A program made the position numbers and the translations under genes. The notes beneath the pieces were generated by a model. The model was not told the DNA's origin, searched no databases, and worked only from the letters and a program-made list of their open reading frames with translations. From assembly GCA_964393615.1 (NCBI GenBank), contig CAYMUR010000098.1, positions 1-18,901 on the forward strand: a stretch of DNA of 18,901 nt. The letters are read 5' to 3'. The stretch's first letter is position 1. Every line of letters begins with the position of its first letter. Below, piece after piece: positions 1 through 7,035 of this stretch. This DNA comes from CAYMUR01 sp964393615 (GTDB taxonomy: Bacteria; Planctomycetota; Planctomycetia; Pirellulales; Pirellulaceae).

Positions 1-175
1 AACTACGGAAAGGATAAACGCTGAAAGCATCTAAGCGTGAAGCCCGCTCCGAGATTAGGTTTCGTAGCACTTTGTGCGGAGTCCCCTGGAAGACTACCAG
101 GTTGATAGGCCAGATGTGTAAGCATGGTAACATGTTCAGCTAACTGGTACTAACGGACGAAAGTTTGGCCACATT
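1..175 (+). rRNA. rrl: 23S ribosomal RNA, 3' end (partial)
   Basis: The first about 175 bases match the conserved 3' end of bacterial large-subunit rRNA. Visible landmarks are GGTTGATAGGCCAGATGTGTAA near 99-120 and the CTAACTGGTACTAA block at 140-154, which corresponds to the helix just before the mature 3' end. The gene begins before the window. The 3' boundary was placed by counting the usual about 20 bases after GGTACTAA, so it is approximate. A 5S gene follows about 105 bases downstream on the same strand with no tRNA between them. Whether a 16S gene lies upstream cannot be seen. Confidence 0.95.
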
Positions 176-241
176 GATTCAACGCTCTTGGTTAAAAAAG
201 AGGTGAGCCAACAGGCTTGCCTTACCATTTACGACACAACC

Positions 242-278
242 TAGCGTTGGTGGGATTTAATCAATTCCCACCGCGCTA
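242..278 (+). other. Long hairpin in the 23S-5S spacer, followed by five Ts
   Basis: TAGCG (242-246) pairs with CGCTA (274-278), and GGTGGGA (249-255) pairs exactly with TCCCACC (266-272) around a ten-base loop. This gives twelve base pairs interrupted by a small internal loop. Five Ts (279-283) follow and run into the first bases of the 5S gene. The likely role is an RNase III-type processing stem that separates 23S from 5S. The T-run also gives it the outline of an intrinsic terminator. The base pairing is seen directly; the role is inferred. Confidence 0.6.
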
Positions 279-280
279 TT

Positions 281-391
<111 letters not shown>

Positions 392-400
392 TTTATATTA

Positions 401-437
401 AAAAACCCTCATTGGCTGTTGCCGTGAGGGTTTTTTT
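401..437 (+). terminator. Intrinsic terminator of the rRNA transcript
   Basis: AAAAACCCTCA (401-411) pairs with TGAGGGTTTTT (425-435) and is followed by further Ts. GGC/GCC can pair inside the loop. It sits ten bases past the 5S gene. The A-run on the left also makes it usable from the minus strand, where it could stop readthrough from the transporter at 679-1557. Confidence 0.92.
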
Positions 438-678
438 ATAGGCGTCTCAGGTTTTCACGTTTTTAATGGGTCCCTCGCTATATCTGGAGTTGCTGACAAT
501 TTATCTGAAAACGAAATGCTCCGGGAAATAGTTTTTGTTCCAAATTCTTTTGCGCCTTAGCATTTTGCCAGACAGCGTTGACGTATTTTCTTGACGTGTC
601 ACCAGCAGAATTCTGGCGCAGGATGTTCACCCTGGAAACAAAACGCTTGGTAGCGTGGATAGCTGATTTTCAATGTGG

Positions 679-1557
679 TCATCCACTGTTGCGAATTGTG
701 TCTCGCAGCATGATCCACATCGTTGGAGCAACGATCAGAAGAATTCCCACAAGTGTAGTAGCCTGAAACACACGTTTCCAAAAGATCATGTCGTATAACA
801 TGGCAATTGCAACCTGTGATAGAGCAACGACGGCAACACGAGCAGGCGGTCCCATGGTAAAGGCCTTTGTCATCGCAATCTGTCCACACGTGGCAAAGCC
901 TCCGACACCTAATAACTTGGACCAGGTCGAGTAATCGGTTGGAACGGTGAAGCCACTTTTCCATGTTGACACTAGTAGTGTTAGAAATGATACAGGGATA
1001 AGAACCATAGTAAAATGGATGACAATGGCACGGCTATCAATGCCACGTAACATGTGCAATCCTGTTAGGGCCACTGCAGCCGCAAACGATCCGATAACCG
1101 CCGCCAGAGTTCCGATGTTGACGCCTTCGAAATGAGGCGGATGAAGAAGCACGACGCCTGTGATCCCGCAGGTAATCGAAATCCAAACTCCCGGGTTCGG
1201 CAGAACACCGAAAAGTGGCCAGGACAGAAGTGCCACCCAGAGAGGAAACATGTGGATGATGGTGATAGCGTCTGCCACCGGTAATTTTGTCATGGCATAA
1301 AAACAAGTGAGCGTGCCTAACGTTCCTGCAACGCTACGAAGCCATAAAACGGCCGGTTTCCAAATGAAAAGTTGAACCCCTGCGTATTTGGTGATGACCA
1401 GCAGGACTATTAATACAATCAGTGATCGCACCAGAACGATGAAATGCGAACTGACGGAGACGCCCAGTGCGTGTACCAAGGCAGACATCGAAGCAAAGCA
1501 AAGTGACGCAAATAACATCCACAAATACGGTAAGACGCTGAATTCTTTTCGAGGCAT
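679..1557 (-). CDS. DMT-family (EamA) multi-pass membrane transporter
   Basis: This 292-residue protein is almost entirely hydrophobic and has the layout of the drug/metabolite transporter superfamily: two EamA repeats of about five membrane segments each, at roughly residues 8-138 and 148-285. The segment RSVAGTLGTLTCFYAMTKLP (residues 74-93) followed by VADAITIIHMFPLWVALLSW is the typical end of the first EamA repeat. MGPPARVAVVALSQVAIAML (235-254) is its counterpart in the second. Length is normal for the family (about 290-300). The ATG at 1557 is the natural start, but no Shine-Dalgarno sequence is visible upstream. It is an inner-membrane transporter with an unpredictable substrate. It stands alone, transcribed toward the rRNA genes, with a long gene-poor stretch upstream. 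Confidence 0.88.
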   Translation of the reverse strand: MPRKEFSVLPYLWMLFASLCFASMSALVHALGVSVSSHFIVLVRSLIVLIVLLVITKYAGVQLFIWKPAVLWLRSVAGTLGTLTCFYAMTKLPVADAITIIHMFPLWVALLSWPLFGVLPNPGVWISITCGITGVVLLHPPHFEGVNIGTLAAVIGSFAAAVALTGLHMLRGIDSRAIVIHFTMVLIPVSFLTLLVSTWKSGFTVPTDYSTWSKLLGVGGFATCGQIAMTKAFTMGPPARVAVVALSQVAIAMLYDMIFWKRVFQATTLVGILLIVAPTMWIMLRDTIRNSG

Positions 1558-1637
1558 TGCAATACTTGTTGTTCTTTTTGTAACCGCCTGGTGATCACTC
1601 AGGATATGGCTTCCATGTCATCGCACAGGTCAGTGGC

Positions 1638-1814
1638 CTAAGAACGATTTTGTTTAAAGTCGCGACGAAACCGACTGGTGAATGTTTGGTGAAGGTGTTT
1701 TTCGTATCGTCGGTCGTCCTGAGCCCACATAGTATAGCCAAAGACGGTTTCGCCATTGGATCGGTGACGTCTGCGAATTCGAACGAATTGTTTCTGGGTT
1801 TTGGCTTTCTTCAA
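1638..1814 (-). CDS. Possible small basic protein (58 residues, TTG start)
   Basis: A minus-strand frame opens at TTG (1814) and ends at TAG (1638-1640). It reads as a very basic peptide with KKAKTQKQFVRIRRRHR at the N-terminus and GYTMWAQDDRRYEKHLHQ followed by TFTSRFRRDFKQ near the C-terminus. Codons look similar to those of nearby genes. The frame stays open about 140 bases further upstream, but that part contains the tandem repeat and no ATG. There is no clear ribosome binding site and I recognise no family. It could be a small DNA- or RNA-binding protein, the 3' remnant of a decayed gene, or chance. Confidence 0.22.
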   Translation of the reverse strand: MKKAKTQKQFVRIRRRHRSNGETVFGYTMWAQDDRRYEKHLHQTFTSRFRRDFKQNRS

Positions 1815-1828
1815 GCTTGTGGATCGGA

Positions 1829-1862
1829 CTTGACGATGGACTGGGCTTGACGATGGGCCGGG
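1829..1862. repeat. 17-base imperfect tandem duplication
   Basis: CTTGACGATGGACTGGG (1829-1845) is followed directly by CTTGACGATGGGCCGGG (1846-1862), with 15 of 17 positions identical. It lies in the gene-poor interval and looks like a recent slippage duplication. Confidence 0.7.
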
Positions 1863-2304
1863 CTGTGTGAAGAGGAGTGTCTGTTTTTGAACGCTGGAAT
1901 GAGAGTCTTTGCGAACGATTCTCTGACACGTTGGTTTTGAGATGACCTGTCAGGTATGTTGGTCGCAAGTGGCGGTATGAAAAGGGTGCTTGGTAGTTCC
2001 GGTTAAGGTAGTGTTGGCCGTTACAGCCCGGACATTCGGTTGACCGTATTCTGAAAAATGGAGGACATGGGCAAGATGGTGGCGGGGCAAGGGGAAGTCA
2101 GGTTGATTGATTAGACCAAACTCTTGCACTGGAGATCAAGTGTACTAACGTGATCGTGACCGTTGCACGAAATATTTATTGCTCGAGCATTGGGAATGCA
2201 GTCTGACTCTGAACAAGTGGTTGGATTGGATCTGGAATTTCCAGTAGGGTTTGTGATGGATTTTAAATAGGATCCGTTGGCGAGGGGAGCCATGTAGTTA
2301 AGGT

Positions 2305-3252
2305 TCAGCCGCGTTGCAAGCCATAGGCTGAAAATCCATACAAGTAACGTAATGTGGACGACATCTGTGCGGCCCGTTCGGGGGCAATACAGGTGCGGTA
2401 TTCTGAAAATGGCTTGATCCATGAACACTGGTAAAACGAAATGATTGCCCGCCGGGGGTGGTTGGTCGAATTGGGGCCAGCACGATGCCAGGTGTTTGCG
2501 AGCCATATTGCAATGGAGCCTGCCGGACCAGTCAGTTGTAACTCATTGGTTCCAGGTCCCCGTTTCCAGTCAGGTTTCCGCCGCGTGAGATGGCTTTGTG
2601 GTACGGCGCACGTTGCGCCATTCTCGGCAGTGAAATCGTCAATCATCCATGCCACCTGCAAGCCCAGTGGGAAATCTGGTAGTGGCTCGGGCATTTGTGT
2701 GAGGGGATTATCCAGGTGCCATGCGCCTCCGTCCGTGCCTGGGCCAATGCTGGTAGCGGTAATATCGCCCAAGACACAGTCGTTGCCCAAAAGACGGTGA
2801 GCAACACCAAGCGTAATGGGATGTTCCACAAGTTGATCGGCTAAAACGGTTTTTGCGGGCAGGTTTCGTACATACTGTGACCGATCCTGGTCGAAAAGGT
2901 TGGGGATATGCAGGAACGTCTTGTTCATCTTTCGTGGCTCGACCGGCCAGGATGTATCGTAGTTTTGGGCACGTGTGTGTCGAATTCGCCGCATCACTCG
3001 TTGGAGTTCCTCGGGAGTGGTCGAGTAAGACGTCGACAAAAGCTCTTCAATTTCATTGTCTTCGGCATGTATAGGGCCATCACCTGGTTCAAAGGGTGTA
3101 GTTCGTTCTTCGGTGAACAGGTCATTTAAAGTTTGCCGATACAGCTCAATCGTGTCGTCTGTCAAGATGCCTTCAAGAACAACATAGCCATGCTGCTGTA
3201 AATGCTCGGCTGCTTTCGTGACAGTGCTGTTTGGCTCGGTACTTGTATTCAC
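2305..3252 (-). CDS. Phytanoyl-CoA dioxygenase (PhyH) family Fe(II)/2-oxoglutarate oxygenase
   Basis: With a GTG start at 3252 this gives 315 residues, the usual PhyH size. The family's metal-binding triad is visible: HLD (H179 and D181, in GGAWHLDNPL) and the distal His in NTWHRAGPNS (H256). The basic residues of HPRRAI about ten positions later are expected to hold 2-oxoglutarate. AAEHLQQHGYVVLEGILTDD near the N-terminus is the typical PhyH opening. Such enzymes hydroxylate small organic substrates in the cytoplasm; this substrate cannot be predicted. The frame is open up to a TTG at 3366, but the extra 38 residues are basic, low in hydrophobics and outside the family domain. No start has a convincing Shine-Dalgarno sequence, so the N-terminus is uncertain. 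The gene lies 226 bases downstream of the RluA-like gene on the same strand. Confidence 0.85.
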   Translation of the reverse strand: MNTSTEPNSTVTKAAEHLQQHGYVVLEGILTDDTIELYRQTLNDLFTEERTTPFEPGDGPIHAEDNEIEELLSTSYSTTPEELQRVMRRIRHTRAQNYDTSWPVEPRKMNKTFLHIPNLFDQDRSQYVRNLPAKTVLADQLVEHPITLGVAHRLLGNDCVLGDITATSIGPGTDGGAWHLDNPLTQMPEPLPDFPLGLQVAWMIDDFTAENGATCAVPQSHLTRRKPDWKRGPGTNELQLTGPAGSIAIWLANTWHRAGPNSTNHPRRAIISFYQCSWIKPFSEYRTCIAPERAAQMSSTLRYLYGFSAYGLQRG

Positions 3253-3478
3253 TGTGATGACTCGATGCTGATGTTTCCGTGAATGATGTTTCGGTTTGCG
3301 GCAACCATTTGCTTGGATCGAGATGGGTTTGATAGGCCGACCCAATCGAAGGGGGCCCGAGAACAAGTTGCCCCGTATTAACGAGGCCCTGCTGTTTTCT
3401 TTGAATGGTTGATTTTTTGTAGAGCCATTCTAACTTTATATGTCAACGAATGAAACGGTAACACTTGGCCGTATGCAT

Positions 3479-4201
3479 TCAAGCATTTTCATCGACACCG
3501 GCACGTTTCCAACTTGGTGGAAGTGGTGCGACGAGATTGATAGTCTCATGACGTACCGGATGATCGACTGCCAGGCGGTGCGCATGGAGAGCGATACCTG
3601 GAGAAAAGTGGACTGGATTTCCGCCGTATTTTCGATCGCCCAACACGGAATAGCCGCGCGAACCGAATTGCAAACGAATCTGATGTTTCCGGCCTGTTTT
3701 TAAAATGATTTCAACCAATTGGCCAGCATGGCAGGTGGTCACACAGCGGTATGACAATTCCGCGTGTCGTGCACCAGGGTGTGTTTTTTTGACAATATGC
3801 ATGCGGCGGTGTCTTTCGTCTTTGGCGACCCAATCATGCCATGTCCCGGATGGTGGTATTGGTGGAGGACGGACAATTGCCAGGTAGATCTTTTCGACAC
3901 TGCGGTCACGAAACTGCTCGTTGAGACGGGCCGCTGCCTTGGAGGTTCTGGCAAATAACACGATTCCAGTGGCCGGCGCATGCAATCGACTGACGGTGCC
4001 CAGGTAGACATTGCCTGGTTTCTCGTATTTCTGTTTGATGTACTCTCTGGCAACGTTTAGTAGGCTGGACTTGGTTGCTGAGACGCCCATCGTTGGCAAA
4101 CCAGCTGGTTTCACAACGGCCAACAAATGATTGTCTTCGTAAAGAACAAGAAAAGGAGGTTTCACGGTTTGAAACTGGTTTTCACAGGTGAAGTGACACA
4201 T
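3479..4201 (-). CDS. RluA-family pseudouridine synthase-like protein with altered catalytic motif
   Basis: The fold of the RluA branch of pseudouridine synthases is clear: VLYEDNHLLAVVKPAGLPTM opens the domain, IVLFARTSKAAARLNEQFRD follows the active-site motif, KTGRKHQIRLQF is the GRxHQIR motif, and LGDRKYGG and ALHAHRLAVDHP complete it. Family members normally have HRLD, whose Asp is the catalytic nucleophile. Here the codons AGT CGA TTG CAT (about 3979-3990) read SRLH, so Asp is replaced by His. Either the protein binds RNA without modifying it, or the base is a sequencing error or mutation. The ATG at 4201 gives 240 residues. An upstream ATG (4264) and an internal GTG (4165, beginning just before PPFLVLYED) are alternatives; none has a good ribosome binding site. 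It is transcribed divergently from the Maf gene. Confidence 0.85.
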   Translation of the reverse strand: MCHFTCENQFQTVKPPFLVLYEDNHLLAVVKPAGLPTMGVSATKSSLLNVAREYIKQKYEKPGNVYLGTVSRLHAPATGIVLFARTSKAAARLNEQFRDRSVEKIYLAIVRPPPIPPSGTWHDWVAKDERHRRMHIVKKTHPGARHAELSYRCVTTCHAGQLVEIILKTGRKHQIRLQFGSRGYSVLGDRKYGGNPVHFSPGIALHAHRLAVDHPVRHETINLVAPLPPSWKRAGVDENA

Positions 4202-4330
4202 GAACGTCAGGAATGGATATAATGTAACAAAGTATTGTGCCTTTGGATGCCTGGAATGAGGCATGGCTTAACTGGATCTCTCCGAAAACCCGGGAACCAG
4301 ACCAGATTGACAGGTTGTGAGGCTAGTAGA

Positions 4331-4906
4331 TTGGACGAGCGTTCTAGGAGACTTGTTTTGGCGAGCACATCGCCACGTCGACGTGAATTACTGGCCGACG
4401 CAGGCTACGAATTTGAAATTGTCTATCCAAGTGATAAGGCCGAATGTGGTATCTGCAGCCAGGAAACGCCACCCGAACTGGTTGCTCGCTTGGCATATCA
4501 GAAAGCTCGCGAAGTGGCCTTGAGAACCGAGATGGGTGTCATTATCGGCTGTGATACGGTGGTTGAATGTTGTGGGCAGATACTCGGCAAGCCCAAAGAC
4601 CGCCACCATGCCAGTCAAATGCTACGACTGCTGCGCGATGGTGTACATCGTGTTTATAGCGGACTGTGCCTGTGGTGTCGGCCGGATGATAAGACATTGG
4701 TCGACGTTGATCTGACTTCTTTGAGAATGAAGAACCTGACAGATGTGCAGCTTGAGAAGTATCTCGAAAGTGGAGAATGGGAGGGGAAGGCAGGTGGGTT
4801 TGGATGGCAAGATCGACATGGGTGGTTGCAGATCGTGTCTGGTAGTGAATCCAACGTAGTGGGACTACCGTTAGAGTTGCTACAAGTCATGTTGGCACAG
4901 ATCTAG
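4331..4906 (+). CDS. maf: Maf-family nucleoside triphosphate pyrophosphatase
   Basis: Maf proteins hydrolyse non-canonical or modified nucleoside triphosphates (dTTP/UTP or m7GTP, depending on subclass) to the monophosphate and pyrophosphate in the cytoplasm. The signature is complete: LVLASTSPRRRELL (residues 8-21) is the SxSPRR phosphate loop, GCDTVV (73-78) carries the conserved Asp, LGKP is at 85-88, and SGEWEGKAGGFGWQD with SGSESNVVGLPLELL forms the C-terminal signature. With the TTG start at 4331 it is 191 residues, normal for the family. A TGAGG about ten bases upstream is a weak ribosome binding site. In-frame ATGs at 4247 and 4256 would add about 25-28 residues of non-family sequence overlapping the start region of the divergent RluA-like gene, so I prefer the shorter form. 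Confidence 0.88.
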   Translation: MDERSRRLVLASTSPRRRELLADAGYEFEIVYPSDKAECGICSQETPPELVARLAYQKAREVALRTEMGVIIGCDTVVECCGQILGKPKDRHHASQMLRLLRDGVHRVYSGLCLWCRPDDKTLVDVDLTSLRMKNLTDVQLEKYLESGEWEGKAGGFGWQDRHGWLQIVSGSESNVVGLPLELLQVMLAQI

Positions 4907-5082
4907 ATTTGGAAAAACGAGTCACTTGTGATGAAGGGGATGATGCAGAGGTGACTGGTGAAAACTTTTTAAGTTGTTTGGTGTGGAACGCTTGTCGAAA
5001 AAGGTCGTTGGACGCTTTTGGGGACTTTAACTAGCAGGGGTATCTGGCAAAAGATTTGCCGTGAAGAGACTGGGCGCTCCTG

Positions 5083-5553
5083 TTAAGAATAACCGCATTC
5101 CGTGCAACGAAAAACGTAACGAGTGATTCCCGAATTGGTAGTCTGTGACTTCATAGGTGCTCCACACTTGGGGCAAAAGGGAAATTCTTCCTGGGTTAGT
5201 CCTTGCTCTTCACCTTGCTGGCACGACATACATATCTTTGTTTCCGGTAAAACTTCTAGACGTTCTGCAGGGATCGGCTGGTCACACAAATCGCACGTTC
5301 GAGCCATTCCCCAGGTTTCGTCATCCACTGATTCGACGTCAGCGACCTGTAAGCCATGATGACTGCATTCCGGACATTGAAAAATAGTTGTTGTTGCCGT
5401 AAATAATTCAACCAACATTTCGGGGTCAGGGTTTTTGTCGCGTCGCAATTTGCCTTGACCTTCCAACCAACGTGCCATTTCTCCCAAGCCACAAATGGTG
5501 TTGTAGTCGCACTTGGGACATCGCAACTCCCGGTGAAAGATTGATTGACGCAT
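5083..5553 (-). CDS. Zinc-ribbon protein with DksA-like finger, unknown function
   Basis: The 156-residue protein has three paired CxxC zinc sites. C12/C15 (RCPKC) likely pairs with C60/C63 (QCPEC). C87/C90 and C108/C111 (TCDLCDQPIPAERLEVLPET then ICMSC) have the CxxC-x17-CxxC spacing and the R-L-E-x-LP pattern of the DksA/TraR finger. C127/C130 (FCPKCGAP) pairs with C150/C153 (FRCTECGYS) as a classical zinc ribbon. The start is the ATG at 5553 because AAGGAG lies nine bases upstream; the longer GTG frame at 5574 would run through that site. The DksA coiled coil with its acidic tip is absent, so this is not DksA itself. Binding to RNA polymerase, RNA or another protein is plausible but unproven. 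I do not recognise a named family. Confidence 0.8.
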   Translation of the reverse strand: MRQSIFHRELRCPKCDYNTICGLGEMARWLEGQGKLRRDKNPDPEMLVELFTATTTIFQCPECSHHGLQVADVESVDDETWGMARTCDLCDQPIPAERLEVLPETKICMSCQQGEEQGLTQEEFPFCPKCGAPMKSQTTNSGITRYVFRCTECGYS

Positions 5554-5698
5554 TTTCCGAAGCTCCTTACTCACGGATTTGTCTGAAAAGTTACGAGGTG
5601 TACCAATTTAACCACTGTGTGCGGCGTCAGTATAGCGATCAGTTCACTTTGAAATCGATCCAACGATCCATCAATCGGGTAGGAAAAATGACTAATCC

Positions 5699-5716
5699 GA
5701 ACCAGGGCCCTGGTTC
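5699..5716. repeat. Perfect 18-bp palindrome between two minus-strand genes
   Basis: GAACCAGGGCCCTGGTTC is its own reverse complement. It begins 20 bases past the stop of the epimerase gene and lies about 145 bases upstream of the zinc-ribbon start. Read on the minus strand it can fold as a 7-bp stem with a GGCC loop, followed nine bases later by five Ts, so it may act as a weak terminator of the epimerase transcript. It could equally be an operator for the zinc-ribbon gene. Confidence 0.55.
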
Positions 5717-5736
5717 TACCGCCGGTTTCAATTTTG

Positions 5737-6639
5737 CTATTTCAAATGATCCACCATTTGTTGGATGGTTTCCGTCAACAGTGGTTCTCCACCAAAATCT
5801 ATGCCAAGGCCACGTAGTTTGCCCGTCTCAATCTGATTTTTCGGCTGTTTGGACTGACCGCTGATCTTGCCGTTTCCACCGGTCAGTTGGTGGGCTATGT
5901 GCGCTACGTCGTATTCAGAAATGTACATATCGTAGCAATTGTAGACTTCACCAGTTATGTTTTCTGCGGTGAGCAGACAAGAAATTGCACGGGCAACGTC
6001 TGCGGCATGTACTTCTTTACCACCGTGTTGGCATGTGACATCCTCACCTCGCATAATGTTTCGTACCAAGTCGTACCATTTGCTGTCTTCTACTGGATGG
6101 GCAAGTCCATAAATTCCTGTTGGCCTTATGGCGCAGATGGGGTAGTTCATGCCTAAGCCGAAACTGTGGACGAATTTTTCAATGGCGGACTTGTGTGCAC
6201 CATAGTGGCTGGTAGGCCACGCTGGATGTTTCTCATCAAGAAGACGATCGGACAAGATTCGCTCGTGGACTGCACAAGTCGAAACAAAGATGAACCGAGA
6301 GACACCTGTCTGTTGCGCCGCTTGGATCAGTTGGAGCGTTCCCATTAGATTAGTTTGTACAAACTCGAGTAAATCCCCTTCGCCGCCTCGGAACGAAGAG
6401 CCGGCACGCATAAGTGCCGCGTGTACTACTGCATCACATCCTTGGACTAGATTTTGAGCCGACGCTGAATCTCCCAACTGGCCCGGGACCCATTTGAGTG
6501 CCTGGTTATCGCTTTCTAGGCCGGCGCGGTTGCTGCTATGAGGGCGATACCAGCAACGACATGCATGCTGCTGTCGAGTCAACTCATGGACGATATAACG
6601 TCCCAAAAATCCTGTTGCTCCTGTGATGGCAATCTTCAT
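5737..6639 (-). CDS. NAD(P)-dependent epimerase/dehydratase (extended SDR)
   Basis: MKIAITGATGFLGRYIVHEL opens a Rossmann fold with the GxxGxxG nucleotide-binding motif at residues 7-13. FIFVSTCAV (117-124) holds the active-site Ser/Thr, and SHYGAHK contains the Y146-xxx-K150 catalytic pair. IRPTGIYGLAHP and the later GEVYNCYD segment follow the extended SDR (NAD-dependent epimerase/dehydratase) layout. It is 300 residues, normal size. The ATG at 6639 has AAGGA upstream and begins exactly at the conserved domain; a longer frame to 6681 would add fourteen unrelated residues. It probably acts on a nucleotide sugar or a related small substrate; the specific one cannot be told. A possible small ORF ends four bases upstream of its start. 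Confidence 0.87.
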   Translation of the reverse strand: MKIAITGATGFLGRYIVHELTRQQHACRCWYRPHSSNRAGLESDNQALKWVPGQLGDSASAQNLVQGCDAVVHAALMRAGSSFRGGEGDLLEFVQTNLMGTLQLIQAAQQTGVSRFIFVSTCAVHERILSDRLLDEKHPAWPTSHYGAHKSAIEKFVHSFGLGMNYPICAIRPTGIYGLAHPVEDSKWYDLVRNIMRGEDVTCQHGGKEVHAADVARAISCLLTAENITGEVYNCYDMYISEYDVAHIAHQLTGGNGKISGQSKQPKNQIETGKLRGLGIDFGGEPLLTETIQQMVDHLK

Positions 6640-7035
6640 GAAATCATTCCTTAGATTGATAGCTGTTTTTTCGTACTCCACCTTCTAATGACGACACATT
6701 TTCAATACGTCCTCTAACGGATAGACCATTAGAGCATATGGTAAGCAAGTCGTTATCCCACGTTTCTAGCGTAAGGGGACCGGTTTTTAACCACTTTGTT
6801 AAACTTGGCAAACTTGAACGATGAAATGGATTTTTCGCCATCTACTGGTTGTATGGCGTAATAGGAAAGTTCTGGTTGCAATACCTTTTTTGAAACGATC
6901 AATTGTAACGAGGATACCCGCAGAAAAGTAGCATGTGGATACAGGGAGCCGGTTTCATGACACTGGCATTTAACGATCCACTCAAAAAGAAATTGCTGTT
7001 CGATAAACTATGCTGAATCGTACGGAGACTCAACG
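6640..7035. other. Divergent intergenic region between epimerase and cysteine-rich gene
   Basis: About 400 bases separate the start of the minus-strand epimerase from the plus-strand secreted protein at 7036. The right end carries the GGAG ribosome binding site (7024-7027) of the latter. The left half is covered by the uncertain 65-residue ORF. No clear consensus promoter pair, repeat or RNA gene was found. Confidence 0.5.
6644..6841 (-). CDS. Possible 65-residue protein just upstream of the epimerase
   Basis: An ATG-started frame (6841) ends at a TGA four bases before the epimerase ATG. Its stop overlaps the epimerase ribosome binding region, an arrangement compatible with coupled translation. 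The peptide includes GPLTLETWDNDLLTICSNGL and SVRGRIENVSSLEGG, which could be a small beta-rich domain. There is no Shine-Dalgarno sequence before the ATG and I know no homologue. It may be a leader ORF or chance. Confidence 0.3.
   Translation of the reverse strand: MAKNPFHRSSLPSLTKWLKTGPLTLETWDNDLLTICSNGLSVRGRIENVSSLEGGVRKNSYQSKE

Larger units (their letters stand above)
1558..2304. other. Gene-poor interval of about 750 bases
   Basis: No convincing gene is visible on either strand. The open frames present lack recognisable motifs or good start signals. The interval contains a 17-base imperfect tandem repeat (1829-1862) and one small basic minus-strand ORF (1638-1814), both listed separately. 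No tRNA-like T-loop, IS end or intrinsic terminator was recognised. It may contain regulatory DNA for the transporter at 679-1557 or degraded coding sequence. Confidence 0.5.

Noticed and set aside
2111..2506. Minus-strand frame of 131 codons overlapping the oxygenase gene
   Set aside because: It overlaps the conserved 3' part of the PhyH gene in another frame and has no recognisable motif.
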